From positions 186,001-250,000 of the forward strand of contig NZ_BNAD01000003.1 in the NCBI RefSeq assembly GCF_014653115.1: a stretch of DNA of 64,000 nt. The letters run 5' to 3'. Numbering within the stretch: the stretch's first letter is position 1; each line of letters starts with the position of its first letter. The translations under genes and the position numbers were made by a program. Of the stretch, positions 15,630-24,075 are shown one piece after another. The notes under the pieces are model-generated. The model searched no databases. It was not told the origin of the DNA and worked only from the letters and a program-made list of their open reading frames with translations. The stretch comes from Nocardioides flavus (ex Wang et al. 2016). Lineage in GTDB: Bacteria; Actinomycetota; Actinomycetes; Propionibacteriales; Nocardioidaceae.

Positions 15630-18440
15630 GTCGAGCTGCGCATACGCCCGCACCAGCTCTGCTCGCGACCGGAAGCCGCGCTTGCGGAACACGTTGCCCA
15701 GGTGACGCTCGACGGTCTTCGGGCTGAGGAAGAGCGCTGCCGCGACGTCCTTGTTGGTCCGCCCCTCGGCGACCAGCAGGGCAACCCGGGTCTCCTGCGA
15801 GGTGAGCGGCTCGTCGCCGTCGAGCAGCTCGTTGCGGGGACGGACCACCGCCCCTGTTGCTCGCAGCTCGGCCGCCGCCCGCCCGGCCCAGTGGCTGAGC
15901 TCCATGTCGGTGAAGGACCGGTGGGCCGCCTGCAGGTGCTCACGTGCCTCCACCCGTCGTCCGTCACGCCTCAGCCGGGAGCCCAGCATCAGTCGGGTGC
16001 GCGCACGCTCGAAGAGGTCCTGTGACGTGGCGTGGGCCCGGAGCGCGTCGTCGAAGGCGCGTCGCGCGGCCGCCTCGTCCCGCGCCACCAGTCCCTGGCA
16101 GCGCAGGACCATCGCGGTCAGCTCCGCGGGCGCGTGGACGGGAGTCGCCGAGGCGAGCCGGTGGGCGAGGTCCTCGGCCTGCGCCACACGTCCGAGGCTC
16201 ACGTACGCCTCGACCAGGAGAGGTGCCACGCCGAGGGCCTCTCCCATCGCACCGACGCCCCCGTCCGTCTCGAGTCGGGCCTCGAGGACGTCGACGACCT
16301 CGGTCATGTCGCCGCGACACAGTGCGCAGAAGGCGACGGTGAGGGCGTGGTGCGCGGCGGCGCTCGTCGTCTCCGCCCGGTCGAGGAGGGTCCGCGCCCT
16401 CGCGAGGGCCGATCGCGCCTCCTCGTGGAGCCCGCGAGCGGCCGACTCCCAGGCCAGGTGCTCGCAGGCGATGGCTGCCTCCGCCACGTAGCCGAGGTGC
16501 TCCGCGAGCTCGGCTGCCTCGCCGGCGTCGGCGTACGCGCCCGCGTGGTCGCCCAGCATGGACCGTCCGGACGCGCTGATGGCGAGGATGGGCACGAGCA
16601 TGCCGATCGCCCCGCGGCGCCGGACCCTCTCGACCCGGACGGCCCCGCGCGCGAGCGCCTCGGCGACCGTGCCGGTGAAGCCGGAGGCCAGGGCGAGCAG
16701 CAGGATCGAACGTGGGTCGTCCTCCAGCGCGTCCGACAGTGCCAGCTCGGCCACCTCCAGCAGCATCGGCCGGGCGGCCGGATAGTCACCCGCGAGAGCC
16801 GACGTGACGCCGGTGGTGAAGCACTCCCGGAGGCGCTGTGCCGGGTCGCTGCGGTCCACGGCACCCCTGATCCGGGCCGCGCAGTCCTCGAACCCCGCCA
16901 GGTCCCCCAGGCGGAACCGGACCAGCGCGAGCTCGGTGAGAGCATCGACGAGGGCGGCACCGGTCAGGGTCAGGCTGGCGGTGCGGAGGTGCTCCGCCGC
17001 ACGTGGGTTGGACCCGGCGTACTGCTCCACCATCCCCAAGGTGAGCAGTGCCCGCCCGCACGCCGGTTCGGAGGCCGACGCCGAGCCCAGGACCCGTTCG
17101 ACGAGACGTCTCGCACGGATGACGTCGCCGGCGACGAAGGCGTCGTCCGCCGCGGCCGCCAGCCTGGCCGAGGCGGCTGCCGGGTGGGTGGTCAGCGCGG
17201 CGGCCCGCTCGAGCGCGAGCGACGACGCGGCATACCCGAGGCGGACGCGATCGCCGGCGGCGACGCGGTCCAGCTCGTCGGCCAGGGCGTCGTCGGGGCC
17301 GGTCGACGCCGCCGCCAGGTGGTGCGCGCGACCGGACGCTCCGCGTGGGAGGGCCGCCGCCAGGGACCTGTGCGCACGGCGCTGTTCCTCAGGAGTCGCC
17401 AGCCGGAGGACCGCAGCCCTCAGCAGCGGGTGCTGGAAGCGATGACCCTGGGGCTCCGCGGCGAGGACGCCGGCGGAGACCGCCTCGTCGAGCGCGCCCG
17501 CCTCCGCCAGCACACGGGCGCCCGTGCGACTGAGCGCGACCAGGAGGACGGCGTGCCTGGCCTCCGCCGTGAGCCTCGACAGCACGTCGTCGTACACGGT
17601 GTGCAACCGGTCCCCGACGGGCAGGGGGTCGGGCAGGGCGGCTGCGCCCACGCGCTGCGCCGGGGTCAGGTGGGCGGAGACCTCGACCAGGGCGAGCGGG
17701 TTGCCGCCTGTGGCGGCGGCGAGCAGACCGGCGACCGCCGGACTGACCGTCGTCGCCACGAGGGCTGCCGCGTCCGACGACTCCAGCGCGCGCACGTCCA
17801 GGGTGGGCAGTCCCCGCGCGAGGTCGGGAGCGGGCGTCGCCGGGTCCGTACGTGCGTTCATGAGGAATCGGACGGCATCCGCGCCCAGGCGACGCGCGGC
17901 GAACACGATGGCACCTGCCGACTCGCGGTCCAGCCACTGGAGGTCGTCCACGAGCACGAGGACCGGCTCCTCGGCAGCGGCCGCCGCCAGCAGCGACAGG
18001 GTGCCGGCAGCGACCAAGAACCGGTCGGCGGGCGCGTCGGTCGGCGCCCATCCCAGGGCGGACGCCAGCGCCGCCGCCTGGCCGTCGGGAACCTCCGGGA
18101 GGAGTGGGCGCAGCGGGGTGAGGAGCTCGAGGAGGCCCGCGTGGGCCATCGCGGACTCCGACTCGATCCCCGAGGCGGTCAGGCAGCGGACGTCGCCGGC
18201 CCTGGACCGTGCGGCGCGGAGCAGCGCCGTCTTGCCGACCCCCGCCTCGCCGGTCAGCAGCAGGGCTGCCGGGCGGCCGTGACGCACCTCGCCGAGCAGG
18301 CGGTCGATCTCGGCGAGCTCCGGGTCCCGTCCGGTCAGGCCGCTCGCGGACTTGGGGGTATCTCCCGACGCGGTCCTGCGCGTCCCGGCGTGAGGGTGAC
18401 CGGAACGTCCTACGACCGGAGGTGGTCCCCATGCGGACAT
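15627..18440 (-). CDS. LAL-type LuxR family transcriptional regulator (AAA ATPase + HTH)
   Basis: A 937-residue regulator. An N-terminal AAA/NACHT-like ATPase has Walker A GEAGVGKT at about residues 64-71 and Walker B VLVLVDDLQWLD. A long helical, TPR-like middle (about 300-850) is full of alanine-rich repeats. The C-terminal 60 residues are a LuxR HTH (LTSQETRVALLVAEGRTNKD, SPKTVERHLGNVFRK). LAL regulators activate pathways on binding an inducer. The start chosen is ATG 18440 (GTG 18443 is adjacent), just after a TAGGAT hexamer at 18449-18454; the frame continues upstream but overlaps the divergent gene's leader. Target genes are unknown; the divergent VOC gene is a candidate. Confidence 0.87.
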   Translation of the reverse strand: MSAWGPPPVVGRSGHPHAGTRRTASGDTPKSASGLTGRDPELAEIDRLLGEVRHGRPAALLLTGEAGVGKTALLRAARSRAGDVRCLTASGIESESAMAHAGLLELLTPLRPLLPEVPDGQAAALASALGWAPTDAPADRFLVAAGTLSLLAAAAAEEPVLVLVDDLQWLDRESAGAIVFAARRLGADAVRFLMNARTDPATPAPDLARGLPTLDVRALESSDAAALVATTVSPAVAGLLAAATGGNPLALVEVSAHLTPAQRVGAAALPDPLPVGDRLHTVYDDVLSRLTAEARHAVLLVALSRTGARVLAEAGALDEAVSAGVLAAEPQGHRFQHPLLRAAVLRLATPEEQRRAHRSLAAALPRGASGRAHHLAAASTGPDDALADELDRVAAGDRVRLGYAASSLALERAAALTTHPAAASARLAAAADDAFVAGDVIRARRLVERVLGSASASEPACGRALLTLGMVEQYAGSNPRAAEHLRTASLTLTGAALVDALTELALVRFRLGDLAGFEDCAARIRGAVDRSDPAQRLRECFTTGVTSALAGDYPAARPMLLEVAELALSDALEDDPRSILLLALASGFTGTVAEALARGAVRVERVRRRGAIGMLVPILAISASGRSMLGDHAGAYADAGEAAELAEHLGYVAEAAIACEHLAWESAARGLHEEARSALARARTLLDRAETTSAAAHHALTVAFCALCRGDMTEVVDVLEARLETDGGVGAMGEALGVAPLLVEAYVSLGRVAQAEDLAHRLASATPVHAPAELTAMVLRCQGLVARDEAAARRAFDDALRAHATSQDLFERARTRLMLGSRLRRDGRRVEAREHLQAAHRSFTDMELSHWAGRAAAELRATGAVVRPRNELLDGDEPLTSQETRVALLVAEGRTNKDVAAALFLSPKTVERHLGNVFRKRGFRSRAELVRAYAQLD

Positions 18441-18558
18441 CACAGATGATCCTAGAGATCCTGGGCAGGCGCGCGCGATGGCCCGGATGGGCCGGTCTCG
18501 TGTGGCTGCCCGTGACCCCCGAGCGGTCCCGCTGGTACCACGGTCGGATCCGGCCGTG

Positions 18559-19056
18559 GTGACCTTCTCCGGTGTCGACCACGTGTCGCTCACCGTGACG
18601 GACCTCGACGTGAGCGAGCGCTTCTACACCGCGCTTCTCGGTTTCGTCGTCGTGATGGACGTGGGGTACGGCCGCATCTGCATGCATCCCTCCACCGGCT
18701 TCGTGCTGGCGCTGGTCACGCATCCCGGCGCACACGGTGGCGCGTTCAGCGAGCTCCGCACGGGGATGGACCACCTGGGACTGGCCGCGGCGTCCCGCGA
18801 GGAGCTGGAGGAGTGGGAGCGCCGCTTCGCCGAGCACGGCGTCACCCACACCCCGATCCGCGACATGGAGTTGGGCCACCACCTCAACTTCCGCGACCCC
18901 GACGGCATCGCGCTGGAGCTCTCCGCCTCGAACGAGGTCATGCGCACGGCGCAACGGCTTATGGCAACCGGCGACGTCAGCGCGTCGGACATCGCCGCCT
19001 TCGTCGCGGAACACGTCAGCCCGGACCTCGTCCCAAGGGCCACCGCCGAGACCTGA
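18559..19056 (+). CDS. VOC family protein (glyoxalase/dioxygenase fold)
   Basis: A 165-residue protein with one vicinal-oxygen-chelate module: VDHVSLTVTDLDVSERFYTALLGFV at the start, MDHLGLAA with the second metal histidine, and NFRDPDGIALELS with the metal glutamate. Metal-binding His, His and Glu are thus all present. A C-terminal extension of about 35 residues is unusual for single-domain members. GTG 18559 is the best start by homology; the frame is open to ATG 18478 but the extra 27 residues look non-coding. It is divergent from the LAL regulator. The substrate is unknown. Confidence 0.72.
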   Translation: MTFSGVDHVSLTVTDLDVSERFYTALLGFVVVMDVGYGRICMHPSTGFVLALVTHPGAHGGAFSELRTGMDHLGLAAASREELEEWERRFAEHGVTHTPIRDMELGHHLNFRDPDGIALELSASNEVMRTAQRLMATGDVSASDIAAFVAEHVSPDLVPRATAET

Positions 19057-19094
19057 TGCCGTCCTGGCCTGTCAGGGGCCGTCCAGGGCCCGGG

Positions 19095-19463
19095 TCACTC
19101 CCCGCCGTGGCAGACCGCCTCGATGTTGTTGCCCTCGGTGTCGCGGACGAACGCGCCGTAGTAGCCGGGGTGGTACTCCGGCCACAGCCGCGGTGCGTGG
19201 AGCGACTCGGCGCCGGCCGCCACGGCCTCCGCGTGCCAGGCGCGGACCGCCGCCGCGTCCGGCGCCGTGAACGCGACGTGCACCTCGCGGTTGGGCCCCA
19301 CGCCCTCGAAGGTGCTGATCCAGAAGTCGGGACCCTCGGTGCCGTAGCCGATGGCGACACCGACGTCCATCACGCGCCGGTGACCCAGCACGCCGAGGAC
19401 CCGGTCGTAGAACGCAGCCGCTCGCTGCAGGTCGGTGCAGTTGATGCCCAGGTGATCGATCAT
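19095..19463 (-). CDS. VOC family protein (glyoxalase-like), 122 aa
   Basis: A compact VOC domain: IDHLGINCTDLQRAAAFYDR opens the fold, EVHVAFTAPDAAAVRAW is the middle and GAFVRDTEGNNIEAVCHGG carries the terminal metal glutamate. It resembles small cytoplasmic members of the family around lactoylglutathione lyase and bleomycin-resistance proteins, without evidence for either activity. A CAGGAT -10 six bases before ATG 19463 indicates a leaderless transcript. The gene is convergent to the first VOC gene; the two are only distantly alike, so they are not a recent duplication. Confidence 0.8.
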   Translation of the reverse strand: MIDHLGINCTDLQRAAAFYDRVLGVLGHRRVMDVGVAIGYGTEGPDFWISTFEGVGPNREVHVAFTAPDAAAVRAWHAEAVAAGAESLHAPRLWPEYHPGYYGAFVRDTEGNNIEAVCHGGE

Positions 19464-19469
19464 GGGCAG

Positions 19470-19475
19470 ATCCTG
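19470..19475 (-). promoter_or_regulatory. -10 hexamer of the second VOC gene
   Basis: CAGGAT on the minus strand, six bases before ATG 19463. Confidence 0.5.
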
Positions 19476-19502
19476 ACAGCGCCCACCGACGGCGGTGCCC
19501 GA

Positions 19503-19508
19503 TAGCGT
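19503..19508 (+). promoter_or_regulatory. -10 hexamer of pmmB
   Basis: TAGCGT, six bases before ATG 19515; divergent from the VOC promoter 28 bases away. Confidence 0.65.
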
Positions 19509-19514
19509 GCGCCC

Positions 19515-21170
19515 ATGACCGCCGACCACCAGCTGCTCGAGCAGGCCCGCGCCTGGGCCGCCGAGGACCCCGACGACCAGACCCGCACCGAGCTCGAGGC
19601 GGTCGTCGCCGCCGCCGAGCGCGGCGAGGACACCGACCTCGCCGACCGCTTCGCCGGGACGCTCGAGTTCGGCACGGCGGGCCTGCGGGGCGCACTGGGG
19701 GCGGGTCCGAACCGGATGAACCGCGTCGTCGTCACCCGCGCCGCGGCGGGGCTGGCGGCCTACCTGAAGGACACCGGCCACGCCGGTGGTTCGGTCGTGA
19801 TCGGCTTCGACGCGCGCCACAACTCCGACGTCTTCGCCCGCGACACCGCGGAGATCATGACCGGCGCGGGGTTCAAGGCCCTGGTCATGCCCCGCACGCT
19901 CCCCACCCCGCTGCTCGCCTACTCGATCCGCGAGCTCGGCTGCGTGGCCGGCGTGATGGTGACCGCGAGCCACAACCCGCCCCAGGACAACGGCTACAAG
20001 GTCTACCTCGGTGACGGCAGCCAGATCGTGCCGCCCGCCGACATCGAGATCGCCGAGCGGATCGCTGCCGTCGGGTCCCTGGCCGACCTGCCGCGCGGCG
20101 ACGCCGGCCGGCTCGTCGGCGAGGACATCGTCGACTCCTACCTCGACACCGTCGCCGGGCTCGCCGAGGACGGCCCGCGCGACCTGCTCGTCGTCTACAC
20201 CCCCCTCCACGGCGTGGGCGGGACGACGGTGGCGCAGGTGCTGGAGACCGCGGGCTTCGACGCCCCGTACGTCGTGGAGGAGCAGGAGCACCCCGACCCC
20301 GACTTCCCGACCGTGGCGTTCCCCAACCCCGAGGAGCCCGGGGCGATGGACCTCGCGATGGCCCTCGCCGAGAAGCAGGGCGCCGACCTGGTCGTCGCCA
20401 ACGACCCCGACGCCGACCGGTGCGCGGTCGCGGTGCCCGACGCCCACGGCTGGCGGATGCTGCGCGGCGACGAGGTGGGCGCGCTGCTGGCGCACCACCT
20501 GCTCGCGCGCGGTCGCCGCGGCACGTACGCCAACTCGATCGTCTCCTCCAGCCTGCTCGGCAAGATGGCGGCCGCGGCCGGCCAGCCGCACGAGGAGACG
20601 CTGACCGGTTTCAAGTGGATCGGCCGGGTCGAGGGGCTCGCCTTCGGCTACGAGGAGGCCCTCGGCTACTGCTGCGACCCCGAGCACGTACGGGACAAGG
20701 ACGGCGTCTCCGCTTTGCTGCTGATCTGCGAGCTCGCCGCGCAGGCCAAGGCAGCGGGACGCGGGCTGACCGACATCCTCGACGACATCGCCCACCAGCA
20801 CGGGCTGCACGCGACCGACCAGCTCTCGGTGCGCTTCGAGGACCTCGCCGAGATCGCGGCCACCATGGAGCGGCTGCGCACCACTCCCCCGACGACCCTC
20901 GGCGGGCTCGCCGTCGAGCGGGCCGAGGACCTCGCGGAGGGGTCGGCCGCGCTGCCGCCGACCGACGGCCTGCGCTACACCCTGGCCGAGGGGGCCCGGG
21001 TCATCGTGCGTCCGAGCGGCACCGAGCCCAAGGTGAAGTGCTACCTCGAGGTGGTGATCCCCGTCGAGCCCGGCACCGGCGGCAGCGGGGTCGACGCCGC
21101 CCGCATCTCGGCGGTCGGTCGCCTCGACGCGATCAAGGCCGACCTCCGCGGTGCGGCCTTCGGGGGCTGA
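19515..21170 (+). CDS. pmmB: Phosphomannomutase/phosphoglucomutase (PmmB type; possible phosphopentomutase role)
   Basis: A 551-residue alpha-D-phosphohexomutase. The catalytic serine loop is VMVTASHNPPQDNGYK, the metal loop is NDPDADRC, the sugar-binding loop is GFKWIGRVEGLAFGYEEALG and the phosphate-binding loop is RPSGTEPKVKCYLE. The early EFGTAGLRG block assigns it to the long PGM2/PmmB subgroup, whose eukaryotic relatives interconvert (deoxy)ribose 1- and 5-phosphate. Given the neighbouring purine nucleoside phosphorylase and deoC, a phosphopentomutase role is attractive, because no separate deoB gene is present here. A TAGCGT -10 six bases before ATG 19515 implies a leaderless mRNA. Confidence 0.88.
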   Translation: MTADHQLLEQARAWAAEDPDDQTRTELEAVVAAAERGEDTDLADRFAGTLEFGTAGLRGALGAGPNRMNRVVVTRAAAGLAAYLKDTGHAGGSVVIGFDARHNSDVFARDTAEIMTGAGFKALVMPRTLPTPLLAYSIRELGCVAGVMVTASHNPPQDNGYKVYLGDGSQIVPPADIEIAERIAAVGSLADLPRGDAGRLVGEDIVDSYLDTVAGLAEDGPRDLLVVYTPLHGVGGTTVAQVLETAGFDAPYVVEEQEHPDPDFPTVAFPNPEEPGAMDLAMALAEKQGADLVVANDPDADRCAVAVPDAHGWRMLRGDEVGALLAHHLLARGRRGTYANSIVSSSLLGKMAAAAGQPHEETLTGFKWIGRVEGLAFGYEEALGYCCDPEHVRDKDGVSALLLICELAAQAKAAGRGLTDILDDIAHQHGLHATDQLSVRFEDLAEIAATMERLRTTPPTTLGGLAVERAEDLAEGSAALPPTDGLRYTLAEGARVIVRPSGTEPKVKCYLEVVIPVEPGTGGSGVDAARISAVGRLDAIKADLRGAAFGG

Positions 21171-21180
21171 CCCACGCGGC

Positions 21181-21186
21181 TAGGCT
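21181..21186 (+). promoter_or_regulatory. -10 hexamer of the small membrane protein gene
   Basis: TAGGCT, six bases before ATG 21193; it supports this short ORF as real. Confidence 0.6.
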
Positions 21187-21192
21187 GGCTCC

Positions 21193-21480
21193 ATGGTCCG
21201 GTCCGTGGTCGTCGCGCTGGCGTCGCTCGTCGCGGCGGTCTCGCTCGCGCCAACCGCGTCCGCGCTCTCGGCCATGTCGGCCGAGGCGCTCGTGGTCGTC
21301 GCCAGCCTGGCGGCGGCGACAGCGCTCATCGGCGTCGGCGGACCCGTGCTCCTCCCCGACTCGACCCGGCGTGCGCTGCTGCCGCGGCGCCGCGCCGCCT
21401 GCGTACCCCTCGTGCTGGCCGGGCGGACGACCGACACCGGTCACCACCCGGTCCTGCCGCGCGCTCCCGGACTGGTCTGA
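21193..21480 (+). CDS. Small membrane protein upstream of YidC paralogue, 95 aa
   Basis: This is a short protein with two hydrophobic stretches (residues about 4-24, VVVALASLVAAVSLAPTAS, and 32-53) and a basic, proline-rich C-terminus. It lacks a recognisable catalytic motif. A TAGGCT -10 six bases before ATG 21193 supports expression as a leaderless transcript. The YidC-like gene follows after 57 bases with its own ribosome site, so the two are probably one operon; a helper or partner of the insertase is a guess from position. Confidence 0.6.
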   Translation: MVRSVVVALASLVAAVSLAPTASALSAMSAEALVVVASLAAATALIGVGGPVLLPDSTRRALLPRRRAACVPLVLAGRTTDTGHHPVLPRAPGLV

Positions 21481-21537
21481 CGTCGCCCTGCGGGCGACAC
21501 GCACCCAGACCCGTCCCTCCCCTCCCGAGGAGCCCGC

Positions 21538-22335
21538 ATGTCCCTGCTCGACCCGATCTCGCACGCCCTCGCGGCCGTCCTGGCCGCCACGCACCACGCC
21601 CTCGCCGACCTCGGCGCCCCACCTGACGCAGCCGGCACCTGGCTTCTCGGCATCGCGTCCCTCGTCGTCCTCGTCCGCCTCGCCCTGCTCCCGTTCGTGG
21701 TCCACGGCGTGCGTCAGGCGCACGCCACGGCCCGCGCCCGGCCGCACCTGCGCGGCATCGCCGAGCGCTACCAGGGGCGCACGGACGCCGAGAGCCTGCG
21801 CGCCCACCTCGACGAGCGCCGAGCGGTGTCCGCCGAGCACGGCGTGAGCCGGCTCGGCTGCCTGCCGGTGCTCGTCCAGCTGCCCGTGTGGCTCTCGCTC
21901 TACCACCTCATCGGCGACGTTGCCGCGGGCGCGGCCGTCGGTGCGATGGGGCCCGGCCTGGTGTCATCGTTCGGCGCGGCCTCGGTGCTCGGCGTCTCGC
22001 TGGCCGGCCACGGCTATGTCGGCTCCGGCGGCCTGCACCTGGCCGTCGTGGCCGGTCTCGCCGTGACCGCGGCCGGCCTGTCCTACGTCACGCAGCGCTT
22101 CGTCGTGGCACCCAACACCCCCGTCGAGCAGCTGCCCGAGGCGGTGCTCGCCGCGCAGCGCGTCCTGCCGCTGCTGTCCGCCGGCGGCCTGCTCGTCGCG
22201 GGCGGCGTCGTGCCGGTCGCCCTGCTCGTCTACTGGGTGTGCAGCTCGACGTGGACCCTGGGGCAGTCCGCCGTGGTCGCGCGCTGGTTCCCCACCCCCG
22301 GCACGGCCGCGGCGGCGCGCGTCACGGGAGCATGA
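21538..22335 (+). CDS. YidC/Oxa1-like membrane protein insertase paralogue
   Basis: A 265-residue polytopic protein with the YidC core: a first membrane segment LLGIASLVVLVRLALLPFVV, a helical cytoplasmic hairpin (RPHLRGIAERYQGRTDAESL, RRAVSAEHGVSRLGCLPVL), then VQLPVWLSLYHLI and further membrane spans ending in VALLVYWVCSSTWTLGQSA. The conserved arginine of the hydrophilic groove (VLVRLALLP) is present. It lacks the lipoprotein signal and large periplasmic domain, and it lies far from rpmH/rnpA, so it is an accessory copy rather than the essential YidC. A GAGGAG site precedes ATG 21538. Confidence 0.82.
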   Translation: MSLLDPISHALAAVLAATHHALADLGAPPDAAGTWLLGIASLVVLVRLALLPFVVHGVRQAHATARARPHLRGIAERYQGRTDAESLRAHLDERRAVSAEHGVSRLGCLPVLVQLPVWLSLYHLIGDVAAGAAVGAMGPGLVSSFGAASVLGVSLAGHGYVGSGGLHLAVVAGLAVTAAGLSYVTQRFVVAPNTPVEQLPEAVLAAQRVLPLLSAGGLLVAGGVVPVALLVYWVCSSTWTLGQSAVVARWFPTPGTAAAARVTGA

Positions 22336-23263
22336 CCAGGTTGCCCACCTTGCGGCCGGAGTCGACGACCCGGTGGGCCTCGACGACCTCGTCGAGGGGC
22401 AGCGTGCGGTCCACGACCGCCCGCAGCTCACCGGCCGCGACGCGCTCGAGGAGCCAGGCGAAGTCGGCCGGATCCTCCGCGATGGGCCCGGTGCGCACGT
22501 CCCCGCGCGCCAGCACCGTGTCGACCAGCCCCGCGACCGCGAGGAGCAGCACCCCGTCCGGCGCCAGCAGGCGTCGCCCGGCGCGCCGGTCGAGGTTGCC
22601 GACCGCGTCCAGCACGACGTCGTGGGTCGCGGGCAGGTCGAGCACCGAGGTCGCGGTGTGGTCGACGACCTCGTCGGCGCCCAGCGACCGGACGAGATCG
22701 GCGTTGCGCCCGCTGCACACGGCGGTCACGTGGGCGCCGCCCAGGTGCGCGAGCTGGACCGCGGCGCTCCCGACCGCGCCCGAGGCCCCGTTGACGAGGA
22801 CGCGGCGCCCGGGCGCGGCGAGGTCGCGGAGGAACTGGCGTGCGGTGCTGCCGCCGAAGAGGATCGCGGCGGCCTGCTCGTGGTCCACGCCGGCGGGCTT
22901 GGGGCAGACCCGGTCGGCGCGTACGGCGGCGAGCTCGGCGTGCGCGCCCATGCGGACCCCGGTCATCCCGCAGACCTCGTCACCGACCGCCACTCCCGTC
23001 ACGCCCGGGCCCACGGCCTCGACCACGCCGGAGTAGACGACGCCCAGGACCGCCCGCCGCGGGCCGTTCCAGCCGAGGGCCAGCCGCCCGGGCAGGGCGA
23101 ACCCCCGCGGGAAGCGACACCCCCTGATCCGGGCGTCGCCCGAGTTGACCGTGGTCGCCCGCACCCGGACCACCACCTGCCCCTTGCCGGCCACCGGGTC
23201 CGGGACGTCCCGCACCGAGACCACCTCGGGCGGTCCGTACCGCTCCACCACCGCTGCTCTCAC
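22322..23263 (-). CDS. Zinc-independent MDR-type NAD(P)-dependent oxidoreductase (quinone oxidoreductase-like)
   Basis: A 313-residue medium-chain dehydrogenase/reductase without the zinc ligands of alcohol dehydrogenases. It has VVRVRATTVNSGDARIRG, GVVYSGVVEAVGPGVTG, the cofactor motif VNGASGAVGSAAVQLA and C-terminal LDEVVEAHRVVDSGRKVGN, typical of quinone/enone reductases. GTG 23263 is chosen over 23269 because AGGAG then sits five bases away. The divergent TetR gene and two CTTAC-N4-GTAAG palindromes in the gap, one abutting this start, imply repression released by an electrophile or drug. The 3' end overlaps the YidC-like gene by 14 bases. Confidence 0.85.
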   Translation of the reverse strand: MRAAVVERYGPPEVVSVRDVPDPVAGKGQVVVRVRATTVNSGDARIRGCRFPRGFALPGRLALGWNGPRRAVLGVVYSGVVEAVGPGVTGVAVGDEVCGMTGVRMGAHAELAAVRADRVCPKPAGVDHEQAAAILFGGSTARQFLRDLAAPGRRVLVNGASGAVGSAAVQLAHLGGAHVTAVCSGRNADLVRSLGADEVVDHTATSVLDLPATHDVVLDAVGNLDRRAGRRLLAPDGVLLLAVAGLVDTVLARGDVRTGPIAEDPADFAWLLERVAAGELRAVVDRTLPLDEVVEAHRVVDSGRKVGNLVMLP

Positions 23264-23275
23264 GCCCACTCCTAC

Positions 23276-23289
23276 CTTACGCCTGTAAG
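23276..23289. promoter_or_regulatory. Operator palindrome 1 for divergent TetR/oxidoreductase pair
   Basis: CTTAC-N4-GTAAG, a perfect 5+5 palindrome, lies 12 bases upstream of the oxidoreductase start. The second copy has its centre 35 bases away. Its position on the leader of the reductase gene suggests direct repression. Confidence 0.65.
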
Positions 23290-23310
23290 TCTCTCGGTCG
23301 TCAGCGTAGC

Positions 23311-23324
23311 CTTACAGTCGTAAG
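23311..23324. promoter_or_regulatory. Operator palindrome 2 for divergent TetR/oxidoreductase pair
   Basis: CTTAC-N4-GTAAG again, with a different 4-base centre (AGTC versus GCCT), 31 bases upstream of the TetR start. Duplication of an A/T-containing palindrome in such GC-rich DNA is unlikely by chance. It probably serves autoregulation of the regulator gene. Confidence 0.65.
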
Positions 23325-23355
23325 CCCGCCACCCCGCGCTGCTCCAGGAGCCACC

Positions 23356-23997
23356 GTGACCCGACCATCCCTGACCCGCGACCGCGTCGTCGACGCAGCG
23401 AGCCGGGTCGCGGACGCTCAGGGACTGGTCGGAGTGAGCATGCGCAGCGTGGGGCGCGAGCTGGGGGTCGAGGCGATGTCGCTCTACCACCACGTCGCGA
23501 ACAAGGACGCCCTGCTCGACGGCCTGGCCGACTGGGTCTTCGAGCGCATCGACACGCCCTCGGCCTCGGGTCCGTGGCGCCTCGAGATGGAGAGGCGCGC
23601 ACGCTCCGCGCGCACGGTCCTGGCCGCGCACCCGTGGGGTCTCGGGCTCATCGAGTCGCGCCGCTCCCCCGGACCCGCGACCCTGACCCACCACGACGCC
23701 GTGATCGGCTGCCTGCGCGCCTCGGGCTTCAGCATCACGCTGGCAGCGCACGCCTTCTCCGTGCTCGACGCCTATGTCTTCGGCTTCGTGCTGACCGAGG
23801 TGAACCTGCCCTTCCATCCCGGCGAGTCCCCCGAGGACTTCATCGCGGACCTCGGCCCGGTCGCGGCCCAGTACCCGCACCTGGCCGAGATGATCGCCGA
23901 GCACATCGTCGGCCACGACTACTCCTACGGCGACGAGTTCGACCACGGGCTCGCGCTGATCCTCGACGGGCTCGAGGCGCGGTTCGACCGGGCGTGA
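23356..23997 (+). CDS. TetR/AcrR family transcriptional regulator (TetR_C type)
   Basis: A 213-residue repressor. Residues about 8-55 form the HTH (VVDAASRVADAQGLVGVSMR, VEAMSLYHHVANKDALLDGL). The ligand domain is the tetracycline-repressor C-terminal type (HHDAVIGCLRASGFSITLAA, DAYVFGFVLTEVNLPF). The start is GTG 23356 with AGGAG seven bases upstream. Its likely operators are the two CTTAC-N4-GTAAG sites in the divergent intergenic region, which fit a dimeric TetR protein. Confidence 0.9.
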   Translation: MTRPSLTRDRVVDAASRVADAQGLVGVSMRSVGRELGVEAMSLYHHVANKDALLDGLADWVFERIDTPSASGPWRLEMERRARSARTVLAAHPWGLGLIESRRSPGPATLTHHDAVIGCLRASGFSITLAAHAFSVLDAYVFGFVLTEVNLPFHPGESPEDFIADLGPVAAQYPHLAEMIAEHIVGHDYSYGDEFDHGLALILDGLEARFDRA

Positions 23998-24005
23998 AAA
24001 GGGGG

Positions 24006-24035
24006 CCGTTGGCCAGGTCACCGTGGGCCCAACGG
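24006..24035. terminator. Weak inverted repeat after the TetR gene
   Basis: CCGTTGG (24006-24012) and CCAACGG (24029-24035) can pair over 7 bases with a 16-base loop, just after the TetR stop. There is no T-tract; it is a possible terminator only. Confidence 0.3.
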
Positions 24036-24075
24036 ACCATGTCCGGCGAGCCAGGGCTCGGCGTACAACTGGTGG

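Noticed and set aside
16380-16415. GGTCGAGGAGGGTCC string inside the LAL regulator gene as another family C repeat
   Set aside because: It has only the left end; there is no matching GTCGAGACC end or central palindrome, and the codons fit the protein.
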